A stretch of DNA of 64,000 nucleotides from Algoriphagus ornithinivorans. GTDB taxonomy: Bacteria > Bacteroidota > Bacteroidia > Cytophagales > Cyclobacteriaceae. The notes under the pieces are model-generated. The model saw only the letters and a list, made by a program, of their open reading frames with translations. It was not told the origin of the DNA and searched no databases. Shown here one piece after another: positions 49,191 to 59,113 of this stretch. Where the stretch lies: the NCBI RefSeq assembly GCF_900115305.1, contig NZ_FOVW01000001.1:310001-374000 (forward strand), in the 5' to 3' direction. The first letter of the stretch is position 1. Each line of letters opens with the position of its first letter. The position numbers and the translations under genes are program-made.

Positions 49191-51359
49191 TTAAAGTGAA
49201 AGCTTAAAGCCCCCATTGATTACAAATCCATCTACAGGAGCATAAATGTCCCTGAATTGGGGATCACTGATATTTCCTGTGAAAATGGTGTCAAATCTGG
49301 TTTGTCGAGTATCTAAGAAGTTTTCGAAATTGAGAAATAAGGAAAAGGATTCTCCCAATTTTTTTTCTGTCATCAGTCCCATAATCCAAAATGATTTGCC
49401 TGTTTCACCATCGTTCAAAAGCTGTGGACTGTAGTAATAAGCTTCCAATCCTATCCAAAAATTATCATGCTTCTCATACATCAACACATTATTCAGTCTA
49501 TGCTTGGCTACTAGGGGATAGGGGCTGCTTTGATTTTGGAAGCTCTGGATTACATCTGCAAAGGTATAACCCGTAAATAGCTTCAAATCCTTGTAATTCC
49601 ATTTTAAATTCAGCTCCAGACCTTGGGTTCGGAAGTAGCCGCCATTTTGTTGAAATTCGAATACAGCGCCATTTCTGACTAGCAATAATGGGTCTTGAAT
49701 TCGGGTATAAAATAGCAAGCTGTTCATCACCAGGGATAGTTCTTCACCTAATGAAACCTTGTAGTTAATATCAAAATTTGCTCCTCCAGACCTTTCAGCT
49801 TCCAGTTCCCTTGGATTAATTGGAAGAATATTTCTGAATTGGAGACGCTCAGCATCTTCCGTAAAGACTGTCGGGGACTTGTAACCTAATCCTCCTCCTA
49901 AGCGAAAAGTCCATGCATTTGAGGGTTCGTACATGAATGAAATCTTTGGAAGGGGAAAAACGCCATAGTCTTTTTGATAATCCAATCTGAACCCGGATTC
50001 AATGGTCCATTTTTCAGATGTATTCCAAATGTTCTGAACAAATGCCCCTACAGTATTTAGCGTGTAATCGAGATTTTGATTCAAATTCCCTTGCTGTTGT
50101 GTGAAACGGTCTGTCCAGAGGTTTAGACCGGTAATCCATTCAGTTTTAGAGTTGGCAGTGCTAAGATTGATCTCGCTGAAGGATAGCATTTGCCTCCCGG
50201 AAAATTGATAATCTGGAATGAAAATGCTCCTATCATAAAAGCTAAAAGTGTTTTTAAAAGTTAGCCTGGAGTTATCAGCGAATTGATTAAAATATTTCAG
50301 TTCGGTGGATATTCTTTCAGTCTGATTTTCTTCGAAATAAGGGTTTGCTACAGATTCGCCTTGGATAAAGTCTACATTTCCACCCAGTCGTTTCTCAGTC
50401 ATCAAATTCAGTCCGGCTACGATTTCAGACTGTTCATTGACCTCCCAAAATAATTTTGGATTGAGCGTAAATCTATCAAATTTCGGAATTGCTGTCAGGC
50501 CAATATCTGCAGGATCATAGGCTGTACCCTTGTTGTAAGAAGTGAAAATAGTGGTCCCGAATTTTTCACCTTTGGCCGAATAAAAGGCGCTTGCATCCAG
50601 GCCAAGCGCAGAGGTTCCATTCAGCATCAAAGAAAGTTCTGGACTCTCTCCTGGGGTTTTTGAAATTAGGTTCACTAGCCCGGCAATAGCTCCTCCTCCG
50701 TAAAGGGTGGAAGCAGATCCTTTGATGACTTCCACCTGTGCCAAGTCCAAAGGCGCAATTTGCATAAGACTCAAGCCTCCGGAATAGCCTGAATAAAGCG
50801 GTAATCCATCTCTCAGCAGTTGGGTGTATTTTCCGTCCAAACCTTGGATCCGTATGCTGGAATTATAGCTGGTGGCAGATGTTTGCTGGGTTTGTATACC
50901 TGTACTTTCATTGAGAAGCATACGAATATCTCCGGGTTTCATATTGCCCTTTTCAGACAGTTCTTCGCCGGCGATAATCTCTACCCGGGTGGGTACATCT
51001 TCTATTACTCTACTGCTACGATTAGACTGAACGACCAATTCCTCCAGTTCTTCATCTGCATGTTTGAGGAAAAATATTTCCGGAGCATTTCCTGCCTCCA
51101 GTGGAATTGATCGCTTGATTTGGATGGGTTGGTAACCTAAAAATCTGATTTCAAGTAAATAGGTGCCATCAGGAATATTGTCAATCTGAACCATCCCGGA
51201 CTCATCTGAAATGTCTCCAATCCCTAAGGATAGAATTGAAATACTTGCTCCAGGGAGAGGGGCTTTTGTTTCGTAGTCTTTGATTTGAGCTCTAAAGCTA
51301 TGTTGCGCCAGTGCCTGAGTTATGCAGAAAAAAGTAATAGCTAGGGTTAGTAGTTTCAT
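49191..51359 (-). CDS. TonB-dependent receptor (BtuB/CirA-like)
   Basis: A 722-residue outer-membrane receptor. The signal peptide ends near QALAQ. A carboxypeptidase-regulatory-like domain (about 20-100) is followed by a plug with EELVVQSNRSS, EDVPTRVEIIAGEEL, IRIQGLDGKYTQLLRDGLPLYSG and VIKGSASTLYGGGAIAGLVN, and a barrel ending GGFKLSL. The plug is closest in style to vitamin B12, catecholate or metal receptors. Ligand unknown. It is divergent from an exported Dps-like gene. A TACATTTG -7-like element (minus strand, 51371-51364) lies very close to the start. Confidence 0.88.
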   Translation of the reverse strand: MKLLTLAITFFCITQALAQHSFRAQIKDYETKAPLPGASISILSLGIGDISDESGMVQIDNIPDGTYLLEIRFLGYQPIQIKRSIPLEAGNAPEIFFLKHADEELEELVVQSNRSSRVIEDVPTRVEIIAGEELSEKGNMKPGDIRMLLNESTGIQTQQTSATSYNSSIRIQGLDGKYTQLLRDGLPLYSGYSGGLSLMQIAPLDLAQVEVIKGSASTLYGGGAIAGLVNLISKTPGESPELSLMLNGTSALGLDASAFYSAKGEKFGTTIFTSYNKGTAYDPADIGLTAIPKFDRFTLNPKLFWEVNEQSEIVAGLNLMTEKRLGGNVDFIQGESVANPYFEENQTERISTELKYFNQFADNSRLTFKNTFSFYDRSIFIPDYQFSGRQMLSFSEINLSTANSKTEWITGLNLWTDRFTQQQGNLNQNLDYTLNTVGAFVQNIWNTSEKWTIESGFRLDYQKDYGVFPLPKISFMYEPSNAWTFRLGGGLGYKSPTVFTEDAERLQFRNILPINPRELEAERSGGANFDINYKVSLGEELSLVMNSLLFYTRIQDPLLLVRNGAVFEFQQNGGYFRTQGLELNLKWNYKDLKLFTGYTFADVIQSFQNQSSPYPLVAKHRLNNVLMYEKHDNFWIGLEAYYYSPQLLNDGETGKSFWIMGLMTEKKLGESFSLFLNFENFLDTRQTRFDTIFTGNISDPQFRDIYAPVDGFVINGGFKLSL

Positions 51360-51546
51360 GCTTCAAATGTATCAATCCTGAGCCTGAGAAAATTGAATTT
51401 TTCCAAAAAGGGAGAAAATTAACTCTGATCAGTCTACCGCTAAGAGTGAAGGATAATTTGACGGAATTTTATATGTTATAACTAATTTTCTTAAACATTT
51501 TAGGTGTAAAAGGCTTTAATAAGTAAACCAACGTATTGATTTTAAC

Positions 51547-52038
51547 ATGAAAAGATTCACATTTTTATTTGTTTTTATGATGGCATGGGTGCTGGAAGTC
51601 AACGGACAAACAGCCACTACTGTTAAACTTCAGGAAACTTTGGAAGACCTGGTTAGCCTAGATAGATTGGTGAGACAGGTTCACTGGAATGCACGAGGAA
51701 CTGCTGCCTATTCCTTACACGAGCTAACAGGCGAGTTTCATGCGGAACTGGATTCACAGCAGGATATTTTCGCTGAGCAACTTTCAATATTGGGTGTTGA
51801 TCCTGTAGTCTCTTTTGAGAAGTTGACCCAAAACGTACACGCAGTTCCCAATGCCAATCAAAAGCATATGAGAAAAGCCGGAATTGATTTATTGATTAAG
51901 CACTACCAACAAATGATTAATCAAGTCAAGGAAAGAATGAAAGGAATTGATGATCTGGTGGTTGAAGATCATTTTATCGGCTTAAGAGCCATGCTGGAAT
52001 TACAGCAATGGAAACTGAAACTGGAACAAGAGATTTAA
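51547..52038 (+). CDS. Exported Dps/ferritin-like protein
   Basis: This 163-residue protein has a Dps-type bundle: VRQVHWNARGTAAYSLHELTG and, downstream, HAELDSQQDIFAEQLSILG, giving the ferroxidase ligands His plus Asp-x3-Glu. Unlike ordinary Dps it starts with a signal peptide (MKRFTFLFVFMMAWVLEVNGQ). It would therefore act in the periplasm, possibly storing or oxidising iron near the TonB receptor encoded divergently 190 bases away. A strong terminator follows. Confidence 0.82.
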   Translation: MKRFTFLFVFMMAWVLEVNGQTATTVKLQETLEDLVSLDRLVRQVHWNARGTAAYSLHELTGEFHAELDSQQDIFAEQLSILGVDPVVSFEKLTQNVHAVPNANQKHMRKAGIDLLIKHYQQMINQVKERMKGIDDLVVEDHFIGLRAMLELQQWKLKLEQEI

Positions 52039-52040
52039 AA

Positions 52041-52067
52041 AAAAGCTGCCATTTGGCAGCTTTTTTT
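52041..52067 (+). terminator. Rho-independent terminator after Dps-like gene
   Basis: Perfect 10-bp stem AAAAGCTGCC/GGCAGCTTTT with ATTT loop and further T. Confidence 0.9.
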
Positions 52068-52255
52068 ATGTTTAATTCTCAATGGTCACTATCAATTTTT
52101 AAATAAAAAATTATGGGTATCCTCTTTCTTTCCAATATTAACAAAAATACGGCTTATTGTCTGCTAAAAGGATCAGAATCCGGAAGCTTCGGTCTTCGGT
52201 CTTCCAACCAGCCAAGCAAAGAAAATAAGGTAACTGGCGCGATTGCGGATAATCA

Positions 52256-52322
52256 GATAACAAATAACTCAATAACTAATACCTATTCACTAATAACAAA
52301 TAACTATTCACAAATAACTAAC
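52256..52322. repeat. AATAAC-rich degenerate tandem repeats
   Basis: Irregular copies of ACAAATAACTA and TATTCACAAATAACTAA-like units, period about 11-22. No spacers, so not CRISPR. Possibly a family of intergenic repeats in this genome. Confidence 0.55.
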
Positions 52323-52329
52323 CCCTGTT

Positions 52330-52974
52330 TTATAGATTCTCAATAGCCTCCAGAATCGGCTGCTCACCTTCTAAAATTTCAAAAGAAGAATTATTTGCTA
52401 CCTCGAGGCTTAAAGCATGAATCATTGTTTCAGCCACATCTTCTCTGGAAATCTTTCCTCTTTTATTGAGAGCATAAGCCGCTTGAATTTTTCCCTTTCC
52501 AGCATCATCGGTTAAACCACCAGGCCTGACTATGCTGTAGGAGATACCGGATTTTTTCAAATACTCATCTGCCTCATGCTTTGCCTCCAAATAAAAATGA
52601 ATAGGGGAGTCCGGGTCAGGATTACCGGCACCCATAGAGCTCAGCATCACATATTTTTCAATTCCGTTTTCTAGAGCTAAATCCACACTTTTTTTAGCGC
52701 CTTCCTGATCTACTGCAATGGTTTTATCTTTTCCTGTTGAAGAACCTGAACCTGCTGCGAATACCACAAAGTTCATGTCCTTGTAGGCACTGGAAAAGTC
52801 CTTCTCCAAATCTCCCATTACTGTAGGAACTCCCAGTTTTTCAAAAAACTCCTTCTGAGATTCTTTTCGGATCATGGCTGTTGGCTGATAGTCCTGTGAG
52901 TTTGCTAATTTTTCGCAAATCAGCCTTCCTGTAATTCCATTAGCTCCGATAATTAATACATTCTTTTTTGGCAT
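52330..52974 (-). CDS. Atypical short-chain dehydrogenase/NAD(P)-binding protein
   Basis: This 214-residue protein has the NAD(P) site GANGITGRLI at 10-19, VVFAAGSGSS at the end of strand 4 and YSIVRPGGLTDDAG. It lacks the classic Y-x3-K pair, as atypical NmrA/SDR5-like members do. These bind NADPH and act as redox sensors or epimerase-like enzymes; the substrate is unknown. No operon partner is seen. Confidence 0.85.
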   Translation of the reverse strand: MPKKNVLIIGANGITGRLICEKLANSQDYQPTAMIRKESQKEFFEKLGVPTVMGDLEKDFSSAYKDMNFVVFAAGSGSSTGKDKTIAVDQEGAKKSVDLALENGIEKYVMLSSMGAGNPDPDSPIHFYLEAKHEADEYLKKSGISYSIVRPGGLTDDAGKGKIQAAYALNKRGKISREDVAETMIHALSLEVANNSSFEILEGEQPILEAIENL

Positions 52975-53098
52975 GTTAAAAAGGTTTAAGATTAGAAAAT
53001 TGGTTTTATAGGATTTTATCTGCTTGAACAGAATTAGCTTAAAAGCGAAAACCCCAAAAGCTTAAATACATTTACTAAACCTACAAGAAGAGGAAAAG

Positions 53099-53998
53099 TT
53101 ACTTTTTTTCGTTCTGATAGGCTTTTTCATATTGATTGTGAATCACCATGATCACCAGGCCAAAACAAATAGCTGCCAGAATCAGAAAATTATTCATCAA
53201 TCCTTCCACAGAAAAAGAAAGGCGAATCAATATGGTCGACACGATGAAACCGGAGTTTCTCATGACTTTGTGAAACTCATCCGTATAATAAAAAGAGGCC
53301 AGTAGAAGTATGACATCTACTATAATCAATATCATAAAGAATTCGTCAAAAAATATGGCATTGATATTTTTGAATGAAGTGCCCAAACTGCTTTCAGGGA
53401 ATAAAATATAAGTACTCCAGCTTCCCAAGGTATAAATCGCAATGCCCAATAAAATAGGAACCAAAATGGTTGCAGTTAATTTCTTGAATTGAATGAAAGC
53501 TTTCAGTTCTGCTGATGGGGCTGTTTTGACACCTTCCGTTTCTTGCTTTTTACTGTTTTTGTAAAAGAGCAAAAGCAAAAAGAACAGAGCTACCGATGTC
53601 AGAAGGTCATAGGTGAATTGCAGATCATCTTTGATTTGAAACCAATCGGAAGAAAGCTCCAAAGTGGCTAGGTCCTTAAATAGCCTACGGATTATGATGA
53701 GAGAAATAATCTCATACTGTTTGCCGATGTAGGTAGTGAATGACTTGGGTAAAAAATAGACGAGTAGATAAACTTCATAGACCAGAATAAAGGAGAAAGG
53801 GGTATAAATCGCTGAGATTGGATTCTCGAAGAGCTCGGACTCAACTTCATAAAATCCTAAATCTGCCAAAAAAATTAAGATTAAATGGATGATAAAACTT
53901 CCAATAGCTATTCCTAAAATCCAACCTTCCCCTTTAGCCTTAGTCTTTTCAGAAAGTAGCTTGGTGTATAGACTATGAAAAAAACTTGGTATTCGCAT
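53099..53998 (-). CDS. Multi-pass membrane protein of unknown function
   Basis: This 299-residue protein has about seven membrane helices and a charged loop (KNSKKQETEGVKTAPSAE) near the middle. No family is recognised. Composition and length are consistent with a real gene. Divergent from the gene at 54190. Confidence 0.7.
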   Translation of the reverse strand: MRIPSFFHSLYTKLLSEKTKAKGEGWILGIAIGSFIIHLILIFLADLGFYEVESELFENPISAIYTPFSFILVYEVYLLVYFLPKSFTTYIGKQYEIISLIIIRRLFKDLATLELSSDWFQIKDDLQFTYDLLTSVALFFLLLLFYKNSKKQETEGVKTAPSAELKAFIQFKKLTATILVPILLGIAIYTLGSWSTYILFPESSLGTSFKNINAIFFDEFFMILIIVDVILLLASFYYTDEFHKVMRNSGFIVSTILIRLSFSVEGLMNNFLILAAICFGLVIMVIHNQYEKAYQNEKK

Positions 53999-54189
53999 GT
54001 ATGAAGGTTTTATGCCATTGACATAGACTTAATACGAAACTGGATGAATTGTTTAATAGTTTGACATTAAGCAGATTGACAATTGATCATGGTCCTTCTC
54101 AAAATGAATATGCGATTTTATAATTTCGAGAAAATAACTGTTTGCTTTCTTGCTAATCAAAATAACTCCCGATAGCTTTACCTCTTGTA

Positions 54190-54603
54190 ATGAATAAGAT
54201 GCTCCGATTTTTATTGGCCTTCGTAATTTTCCTATCCCTCGGAATAGGTCAAGTTGCATCTATATTTCTTATTCCCGAGCATCAGGAATATTCCTATATT
54301 GAGGAAGGAGTTCAATTGGATGAACCCATACTTCCTTTGTCAGATCAGGCCATTTGGTTGGTACCTGATTCTTCCATAGAAAGAGGAAGTTTAAATCTGA
54401 CTTCTGAGACAGTGGAAGAAGAAACGGAGGATAAAAACTCCCATTTCTTTTTACTGATTCAAGTTGCTCTTTCTTCTCTTTTCTTTTTCTTATTAATCGG
54501 AAGCTTCCGAGCTTATTTGACCAAGTTCTTGTTGTTTAATAAGAACTTCTCATTCACCCTTCCTTGTAGAATACACCTGTCAAACAGTGTTTTGACGATA
54601 TAG
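54190..54603 (+). CDS. Small two-helix membrane protein upstream of RND operon
   Basis: This 137-residue protein has an N-terminal helix or signal (FLLAFVIFLSLGIGQVASIF), an acidic loop and a second helix (LLIQVALSSLFFFLLIGSF). Family not recognised. It precedes the RND efflux genes by 164 bases, with a large palindrome between, so it may be separately transcribed. Confidence 0.55.
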   Translation: MNKMLRFLLAFVIFLSLGIGQVASIFLIPEHQEYSYIEEGVQLDEPILPLSDQAIWLVPDSSIERGSLNLTSETVEEETEDKNSHFFLLIQVALSSLFFFLLIGSFRAYLTKFLLFNKNFSFTLPCRIHLSNSVLTI

Positions 54604-54614
54604 GATTTTTCGTC

Positions 54615-54637
54615 AATTGAGCAAACCTTGCTCAATT
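54615..54637 (+). promoter_or_regulatory. 23-bp perfect palindrome upstream of RND efflux operon
   Basis: Arms AATTGAGCAA and TTGCTCAATT are perfect over 10 bp with a 3-base centre. No T-tract follows, so a regulator binding site is more likely than a terminator. A TetR- or MarR-type repressor would be typical; none is encoded nearby. Confidence 0.45.
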
Positions 54638-54766
54638 AGAGCATACCTCTATTGGAAATCAGAAACAATAAACCCTTGTGTCATTCCTTGGCATTGACTT
54701 GGGCTTAGTCTCATGTTTATGCGCGGAGTGGAATTTCCATCACTCAATTACTTACGAAAAATCATC

Positions 54767-55858
54767 ATGAATAATCATAGATTAACTTTGATTGTGGGCT
54801 TGTTTGCGCTTTTATTTCAAACAGCCTGCGATTCACATCATCAATCCAAAGAAGAAGAATCAACTTTTTTGGTTACCAGTCCTATTATAAAGGACACAGT
54901 TATTTACAAAGAATATGTCAGCCAAATTCATTCTATACAGCATATAGAATTAAGAGCTTTAGAAAGAGGTTACCTTCAAAATATTTATGTAGATGAAGGT
55001 CAATTTGTAAAAAAAGGGCAATTGATGTTCCGCATCATGCCATCTATCTACAAAGCTGAAGCACAACGTGCGAAGGCCGAGGCTAATTTTGCAGAAATTG
55101 AATATCTCAATACTAAAAGCCTGGCAGATAATAATGTGGTTTCAACCAATGAGTTGGCCTTGGCACAGGCAAAATTTGAAAAAGCAAAAGCAGAACTGAA
55201 TCTGGCTGAAACACATCTTGGATTTACAGAGATTAGAGCTCCATTTGATGGCATTATGGGGCGTTTTCTGGTAAGACAGGGTAGTTTACTGGATGAAGGA
55301 GAGCTCCTGACCACACTATCAGACAACAATCAGATGTGGGTTTATTTCAATGTGCCTGAAGCCGAATATCTCAATTATGTTTCCTCTAATACGCTGGAAA
55401 AGTTACCCAATGTGATTTTGCAGATGGCTAACAACAAGGAGTTTGAGGAAAAAGGAAAAATTGAAACTATTGAGGCAGATTTCAATAATGAAACAGGAAA
55501 TATTGCCTTCCGGGCTACTTTCCCGAATTCCAAGAAAATCCTTAGACATGGAGAAACAGGGAATATCAAAATGCCTGTTATTTATGAGGATGCCTTAATA
55601 ATACCCCAAAAGGCTACTTTCGAAATTTTGGATAAAAAGTTTGTTTTTGTTGTGGATCAGGATGGTCTGGTTAATTCCAAACAAATAAGGATTTTGACCG
55701 AGCTACCTCATCTTTATATCATTGCTCCGGATTTAGGGGAAGATGATAAAATTCTGATCGAAGGGCTCCGAAAAGTAGAGAACAAACAGCGGATCAAATT
55801 TGATTTCGTCCATCAGGAGAAGGTTCTAGCCGAGCTAAACGGATTACATGCTGAGTAA
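54767..55858 (+). CDS. RND efflux periplasmic adaptor (membrane fusion protein)
   Basis: A lipoprotein adaptor of about 363 residues (start MNNHRLTLIVGLF, lipobox FQTAC). It has the lipoyl halves (ELRALERGYLQNIYVDEGQFVKKGQLMF and FTEIRAPFDGIMGRFLVRQGSLL), a helical hairpin between them, and the beta-barrel and membrane-proximal domains. It links the inner-membrane pump at 55883 to the outer-membrane factor at 59100. An in-frame ATG at 54713 is less likely because it precedes the signal. Confidence 0.93.
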   Translation: MNNHRLTLIVGLFALLFQTACDSHHQSKEEESTFLVTSPIIKDTVIYKEYVSQIHSIQHIELRALERGYLQNIYVDEGQFVKKGQLMFRIMPSIYKAEAQRAKAEANFAEIEYLNTKSLADNNVVSTNELALAQAKFEKAKAELNLAETHLGFTEIRAPFDGIMGRFLVRQGSLLDEGELLTTLSDNNQMWVYFNVPEAEYLNYVSSNTLEKLPNVILQMANNKEFEEKGKIETIEADFNNETGNIAFRATFPNSKKILRHGETGNIKMPVIYEDALIIPQKATFEILDKKFVFVVDQDGLVNSKQIRILTELPHLYIIAPDLGEDDKILIEGLRKVENKQRIKFDFVHQEKVLAELNGLHAE

Positions 55859-55882
55859 AGCAAAAATTTAATCACAGGTAAA

Positions 55883-58800
55883 ATGTTTAGCAAATTTATA
55901 CAGAGACCGGTATTGGCGATAGCCATATCGCTCGCCATCGTATTTCTGGGTATTCTGGCCATCGCTACCAGACCCATTTCCCAGTTTCCTGAAATTGCAC
56001 CTCCCCGGGTAAATATATTCATCGCCTATCCAGGATCAAGTGCAGATGTTTTGGTTCAGTCTACGCTTATCCCCTTGGAAAGAGCGATCAATGGAGTTCA
56101 GGGTATGCAATATCTGATTTCGGATGCTACCAGTGCCGGAGAGGCAACTATTCAGATTGTTTTTGAACCCGGAACTGATCCCAATGCGGCTGTAGTCAAT
56201 GTCAAAACGAGGGTGGACCAAGTAATGAATAATCTCCCGCCTTTAGTGCAGCGGGAAGGAGTAATTATTACCCCTATTCAGCCAAGTATGCTGATGTATG
56301 TAAACCTTTTCAGTACAGATAAAAATGCCGACGAGAAGTTTTTGTACAACTATGCCAATGTGCACATACTACCAGAACTGCAAAGAATCAGCGGCATGGG
56401 TAGGGCTCAAATCCTAGGAAGTAGACAATATGCAATGAGGGTTTGGCTTAAGCCTGACCGAATGAGAGCTTACAATATTTCTACCGAAGAGGTATTGGCC
56501 TCCATAGATGAGCAAAGTGTGATCGGTAGACCGGGCCGCTTGGGTCAAGCATCCGGAAAAACGGCTCAATCTCTGGAATATGTTCTAACCTATAAAGGCA
56601 GATTCAATAAACCTGAGGAATACGAAGAGATTATTGTAAAAGCGAATCCTGAAGGCGAAATCATCAAACTGAAGGATATAGCCGAAGTAGAGCTTGGCAG
56701 TGAGTTTTTCGATATCTATTCCAATAAGGATGGTTACCCAGCTGCCTCCATCGTATTAAAGCAAAATATCGGAAGTAATGCCAGCAAAGTTATTGAGCAG
56801 GTGAAAAGCAAACTGGAGGAAATGGAATCTGACTTTCCTCCGGGGATGAGCTATGAGATTAATTATGATGTGTCCAAATTTGTTAATGCATCCATTGATA
56901 AAGTGATGCATACCCTGGTGGAGGCCTTCATATTGGTTGCCTTGGTAGTCTTTTTATTCTTGGGGGACTGGAGGTCCACCTTGATTCCAGCAATTGCAGT
57001 TCCCGTTTCCCTGATCGGAGCCTTTGTGTTTATGCAGCTTTTTGGTTTGACGATTAATTTGATCACCCTTTTTGCATTGGTATTGGCTATCGGAATTGTG
57101 GTTGATGATGCCATCGTTGTAGTGGAGGCGGTACATGCGAAAATGGAAGAAGAACACCTATCTCCCTACAAGGCTGTGAAAAAAGTGTTGGGAGAAATCA
57201 GCGGTGCAATCATTGCCATCACCCTCATCATGACTGCGGTATTCGTGCCAGTGGCCTTTATGACTGGACCGGTAGGTGTCTTTTATAGGCAGTTTTCCAT
57301 TACCATGGCCAGCTCCATTGTGCTATCAGGTGTGGTTGCTTTGACTCTAACTCCGGTTTTATGCGCGATGATCTTAAAAAACAATCATGGCAAAGCAAGA
57401 AGAAAATCTCCTGTTGATCGCTTCTTGGATTGGTTCAATAGAAAATTTGAAAAACTTACCGGAAGATACGTTTCATTACTTCGCCTGATTGTGAATAGGA
57501 GAGTTGTGACTTGGGGAATTCTAATAGCATTTGGATTGGGAATTTTTGCAGTCAATGAAAAACTTCCTTCTGGATTCATCCCTAATGAGGATCAGGGGAT
57601 GATTTATGCCATTATTCAAACTCCTCCGGGATCTACCTTGGAGAGAACCAATGAGGTTTCCAGAAAGCTTCAGGAAATTGCAGAAGAGGTGGATGGAATT
57701 CAATCTGTTTCCTCATTGGCAGGATATGAAATCTTAACCGAGGGAAGAGGTTCCAATGCAGGTACTTGTTTGATCAACTTGAAAGATTGGTCTCAGAGAC
57801 ATCATTCTGTTAGGGAAATTATTCATGAACTGGAAGAGAAAACCAAAGATTTGGGAGCTGTAATCGAATATTTCGAACCGCCTGCTGTTCCCGGATACGG
57901 TTCATCTGATGGTTTTTCTCTGAGAATGCTAGACAAAAACAGCACGGTGGATTATCAAGAGTTTGATCAGGTTAATACGGAGTTTATGACAGAATTGAAA
58001 AAAAGGCCTGAGCTCTCAGGGCTCTTCACTTTTTTTGCTGCCAATTATCCTCAGTATGAGCTGATTATTGATAATGAATTAGCCATGCAAAAGGGAGTGT
58101 CAATAGGTAAGGCCATGGAAAACCTTGATGTTTTGATTGGTAGTACCTATGAACAGGGATTTATCCGTTTTGGAAATTTCTTCAAGGTATATACCCAATC
58201 AGCTCCTGAGTACAGAAAGTTTCCCAGTGATATTCTGAATCTTTTCATCAAGAGCGAGCATGGAGAAATGGTGCCTTACTCAGCCTTTATGAAAATGGAG
58301 AAAAAGCAAGGACCTAATGAGATCACTCGATTCAACCTCTATACTTCTTCCTCTATCAAGGGAGTTCCTGCTCCAGGATACACCAGTGGGGATGCGATAC
58401 AGGCCATTCAGGAAGTGGCGGAAAAAACTCTGCCAAATGGGTATGATATAGCTTGGGAAGGACTTTCCTACGATGAGGCTAGAAGAGGAAATGAAGCACT
58501 CTATATTTTTATTGTAGTACTGATTTTCGTGTACTTGGTATTAGCAGCGCAGTACGAAAGCTTCATAATTCCTTTGGCTGTAATATTCTCCCTTCCTGTG
58601 GGGGTATTTGGATCTTTCTTACTCCTGAAAATGATGGGTTTGGCGAATGATATTTATGCACAGATTGGCCTTATCATGCTAGTGGGCTTGCTAGGTAAAA
58701 ATGCCGTCTTGATAGTGGAGTTTGCGGTGCAGAAGCATCAACAGGGATCATCGGTTTTAGAAGCGGCGATAGAAGGCGCTAAAGTCAGGTTTAGACCTAT

Positions 58801-59113
58801 TTTGATGACCTCCTTTGCCTTTATAGCAGGTCTGATTCCTTTGGTGATAGCTACCGGTCCTGGAGCTATCGGAAATAGGACAATCGGCTCCTCCGCCATG
58901 GGAGGGATGTTGTTTGGGACAATTTTCGGGGTGCTCATTGTACCCGGACTCTACTTCTTATTTGGCAGCTTGGCCGAAGGTAGAAAGCTAATCCGGGATG
59001 AGGATGAAAACCCATTGAGTGAGGATTTTGTGGGTTCTGGAACACGCAACTCTATGCTGAAGAAAATCAAAAAATTACTGTCTAAAAACAATGTCAATCA
59101 TGAAGAAGTCTAA
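55883..59113 (+). CDS. RND multidrug efflux pump (HAE1/AcrB type)
   Basis: A 1076-residue inner-membrane transporter with 12 helices and two large periplasmic loops. Proton-relay residues are visible: Asp-Asp in GIVVDDAIVVVEAV (helix 4) and Lys in GLLGKNAVLIVEF (helix 10). Start MFSKFIQRPVLAIAISLAIV is typical of the HAE1 family, rather than the heavy-metal (CusA) family. It exports hydrophobic compounds using the proton gradient. It overlaps the outer-membrane factor gene. Confidence 0.95.
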   Translation: MFSKFIQRPVLAIAISLAIVFLGILAIATRPISQFPEIAPPRVNIFIAYPGSSADVLVQSTLIPLERAINGVQGMQYLISDATSAGEATIQIVFEPGTDPNAAVVNVKTRVDQVMNNLPPLVQREGVIITPIQPSMLMYVNLFSTDKNADEKFLYNYANVHILPELQRISGMGRAQILGSRQYAMRVWLKPDRMRAYNISTEEVLASIDEQSVIGRPGRLGQASGKTAQSLEYVLTYKGRFNKPEEYEEIIVKANPEGEIIKLKDIAEVELGSEFFDIYSNKDGYPAASIVLKQNIGSNASKVIEQVKSKLEEMESDFPPGMSYEINYDVSKFVNASIDKVMHTLVEAFILVALVVFLFLGDWRSTLIPAIAVPVSLIGAFVFMQLFGLTINLITLFALVLAIGIVVDDAIVVVEAVHAKMEEEHLSPYKAVKKVLGEISGAIIAITLIMTAVFVPVAFMTGPVGVFYRQFSITMASSIVLSGVVALTLTPVLCAMILKNNHGKARRKSPVDRFLDWFNRKFEKLTGRYVSLLRLIVNRRVVTWGILIAFGLGIFAVNEKLPSGFIPNEDQGMIYAIIQTPPGSTLERTNEVSRKLQEIAEEVDGIQSVSSLAGYEILTEGRGSNAGTCLINLKDWSQRHHSVREIIHELEEKTKDLGAVIEYFEPPAVPGYGSSDGFSLRMLDKNSTVDYQEFDQVNTEFMTELKKRPELSGLFTFFAANYPQYELIIDNELAMQKGVSIGKAMENLDVLIGSTYEQGFIRFGNFFKVYTQSAPEYRKFPSDILNLFIKSEHGEMVPYSAFMKMEKKQGPNEITRFNLYTSSSIKGVPAPGYTSGDAIQAIQEVAEKTLPNGYDIAWEGLSYDEARRGNEALYIFIVVLIFVYLVLAAQYESFIIPLAVIFSLPVGVFGSFLLLKMMGLANDIYAQIGLIMLVGLLGKNAVLIVEFAVQKHQQGSSVLEAAIEGAKVRFRPILMTSFAFIAGLIPLVIATGPGAIGNRTIGSSAMGGMLFGTIFGVLIVPGLYFLFGSLAEGRKLIRDEDENPLSEDFVGSGTRNSMLKKIKKLLSKNNVNHEEV

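Larger units (their letters stand above)
52039..52329. other. Intergenic region with low-complexity repeats
   Basis: It holds the Dps terminator, a short CTTCGGT direct duplication near 52187-52200, and the AATAAC-type repeat tract. The open frame at 52113-52346 is low complexity and not believed. Confidence 0.6.

Noticed and set aside
52256-52322. Possible CRISPR array
   Set aside because: Units are irregular and adjacent, with no spacers of constant length and no cas genes.
52113-52346. Open reading frame of 77 codons
   Set aside because: Its second half only translates AATAAC-type repeats and it runs into the SDR gene; no protein character.
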